A stretch of DNA of 64,000 nt from Gerris lacustris (Eukaryota > Arthropoda > Insecta > Hemiptera > Gerridae). A program made the position numbers and the translations under genes. Below the pieces are notes generated by a model. That model saw only the letters and a list, made by a program, of their open reading frames with translations. It had not been told where the DNA came from and searched no databases. Shown piece by piece: positions 62,861 to 64,000 of this stretch; the stretch's first letter is position 1, and each line of letters begins with the position of its first letter. The stretch lies in assembly GCA_951217055.1 (NCBI GenBank), contig OX578278.1, positions 18,915,605 through 18,979,604 of the forward strand, written 5' to 3'.

Positions 62861-63264
62861 TAGTGGTCAGAATAGTGTTTTGTGCTCTTTCCTATGAATC
62901 TTTTCTAAAGTATTCCATTCAGCATAGGAATAAACCCTGCGAGCTTGAATAACTTAAGTGGATACACCTATCCATCTGAAATACCTGACTCAAGGATAAT
63001 GATCATGGAAATATTCAATGTTTGAATGTCACCTTGGTTAAGGAGAATGTCTTTAGCCTTCCTTCTAACCACCAGAACAGTATGAAAATAATTAATATAG
63101 AAATAATTTATCTTCATTTTCGTGTAAGATAAATCAAACTAAAATACCCCTTTGTATAATTTGAACGAGCATTTTTCATAAATAAATTGTGAAGCAAAGT
63201 GTTCAAAATAACTTCCGGAATAGACTGAACTGAGTTGAAATTTGCTTATTTTCTAAATTATAAA
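62861..63264. other. No gene seen
   Basis: AT-rich DNA without a recognised feature. Confidence 0.5.
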
Positions 63265-64000
63265 TACACTAGCTGGATACCTGAGCTTCGCTACGGAGTG
63301 TTATATTAATTTGATAAGTTTATAAACTACCATCAAGAAACATTTAAATTATTTTACTATGCGAGAATATCTAGATTCTCTCCCTCCTACTTATTTCTAT
63401 ACCCCCTTCTCTTTGATAAGATAATTTGCAAATATCCTAAATTTACCCCCCTCCTAAATGAAAATATTACAAAACTGTACATAACAACAATTACTGTACT
63501 GTTAAAGATCTTTCCAACAAAATTGATTCATTACTTTGACCCCGTATCATCAAATCATCAAATAAGGATAAAACTGTAAATTTGTATAAAAGATATACTC
63601 TCATACGGATACTCTTCTTTTTTTTATAAGATTAAAGCTATATTTTCCCATTTTACCCCCCTTCTAAGAGAAAATATGATAAAACTGTACATAACAACAA
63701 TTACTATACTCTTAAAGAGCTTTTCAACGATATACATCATAAAGGGTATTAATTACTTTGACCCCGTATTCATTACTTGTACCCCATACCCCTGTGTACC
63801 AATATTTAAATTTTAAAAATGCATGCAGACATTGATTTCCCCCTTGCTTTGAAGGTTAAGTATGCAAATTTTCATCGAGATCGGACTAAAACTGTAGCTT
63901 TGTATAAAGAACATACACATATTTATATATATATGGCCGCCATCTTGAATCAAAACGCCCGATTGGTAAACCATTTATCAAAAGTTTCTACTTTCATAAA
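63265..64000 (+). repeat. Dispersed repeat with internal 208-bp duplication, runs off the window
   Basis: It starts acactagctggatacctgag / cttcgctacggagtg. Two related blocks, at about 63445-63550 and 63652-63770, share gtacataacaacaattact, then ttaaagagctttcaac and ttactttgaccccgtat. Near the end lies atggccgccatcttgaatc. The right boundary is beyond the window. Confidence 0.65.

Overview
The window is about 64 kb of AT-rich, repeat-dominated animal nuclear DNA, most likely from an insect or another arthropod. No operons, bacterial genes or CRISPR arrays are seen. The case for an arthropod is an immunoglobulin-domain exon that resembles insect neural cell-surface proteins (klingon/lachesin type), a Ty1/copia retrotransposon whose primer-binding site is of the internal initiator-tRNA type known from Drosophila copia, decayed jockey-like and Penelope-like elements, and long TA microsatellites. 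The species cannot be named from the sequence.

The only credible host coding sequence is one phase-1/phase-1 exon at 19554-19754 (+). It encodes the C-to-G strand half of an Ig domain. Everything around it looks like intron or intergenic DNA, and a short SINE with a 13-bp target duplication sits 70 bp downstream.

The main intact gene is the copia-type Gag-Pol (31189-35286, minus) inside a complete element at 30990-35575. The element has two identical 182-bp LTRs, a primer-binding site, a polypurine tract and a GATAT target duplication. It inserted into a 59-bp minisatellite that has a 143-bp higher-order period, and removing one duplication copy rejoins the array in register.

By position: 0-5 kb holds TA arrays, a 103-bp minisatellite, a Penelope GIY-YIG relic, a jockey reverse-transcriptase relic and the first of the hairpin-ended repeats. 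5-18 kb holds a 577-bp near-perfect foldback element, PIF-like and hAT-like MITEs, and more repeats. 18-29 kb holds a repeat with palindromic ends, the Ig exon, a SINE and several rearranged repeats. 29-36 kb is the satellite with copia. 36-50 kb holds two LINE relics, a Penelope relic, a 5S-rRNA-like SINE and a hAT element with a transposase remnant. 50-64 kb holds a second foldback copy with a nested insertion, more MITEs and four hairpin-ended repeats.

The most unusual signal is architectural. At least five unrelated-looking dispersed families (called alpha to epsilon here, with zeta as a possible sixth) share one layout: a hairpin at one terminus, then a TGTC-, TTTG- or TGTA-type tetranucleotide run, then a degenerate motif resembling gattttgatgaaatttgg. 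Together they account for roughly fifteen copies or fragments. I cannot assign them to a known superfamily from sequence alone.
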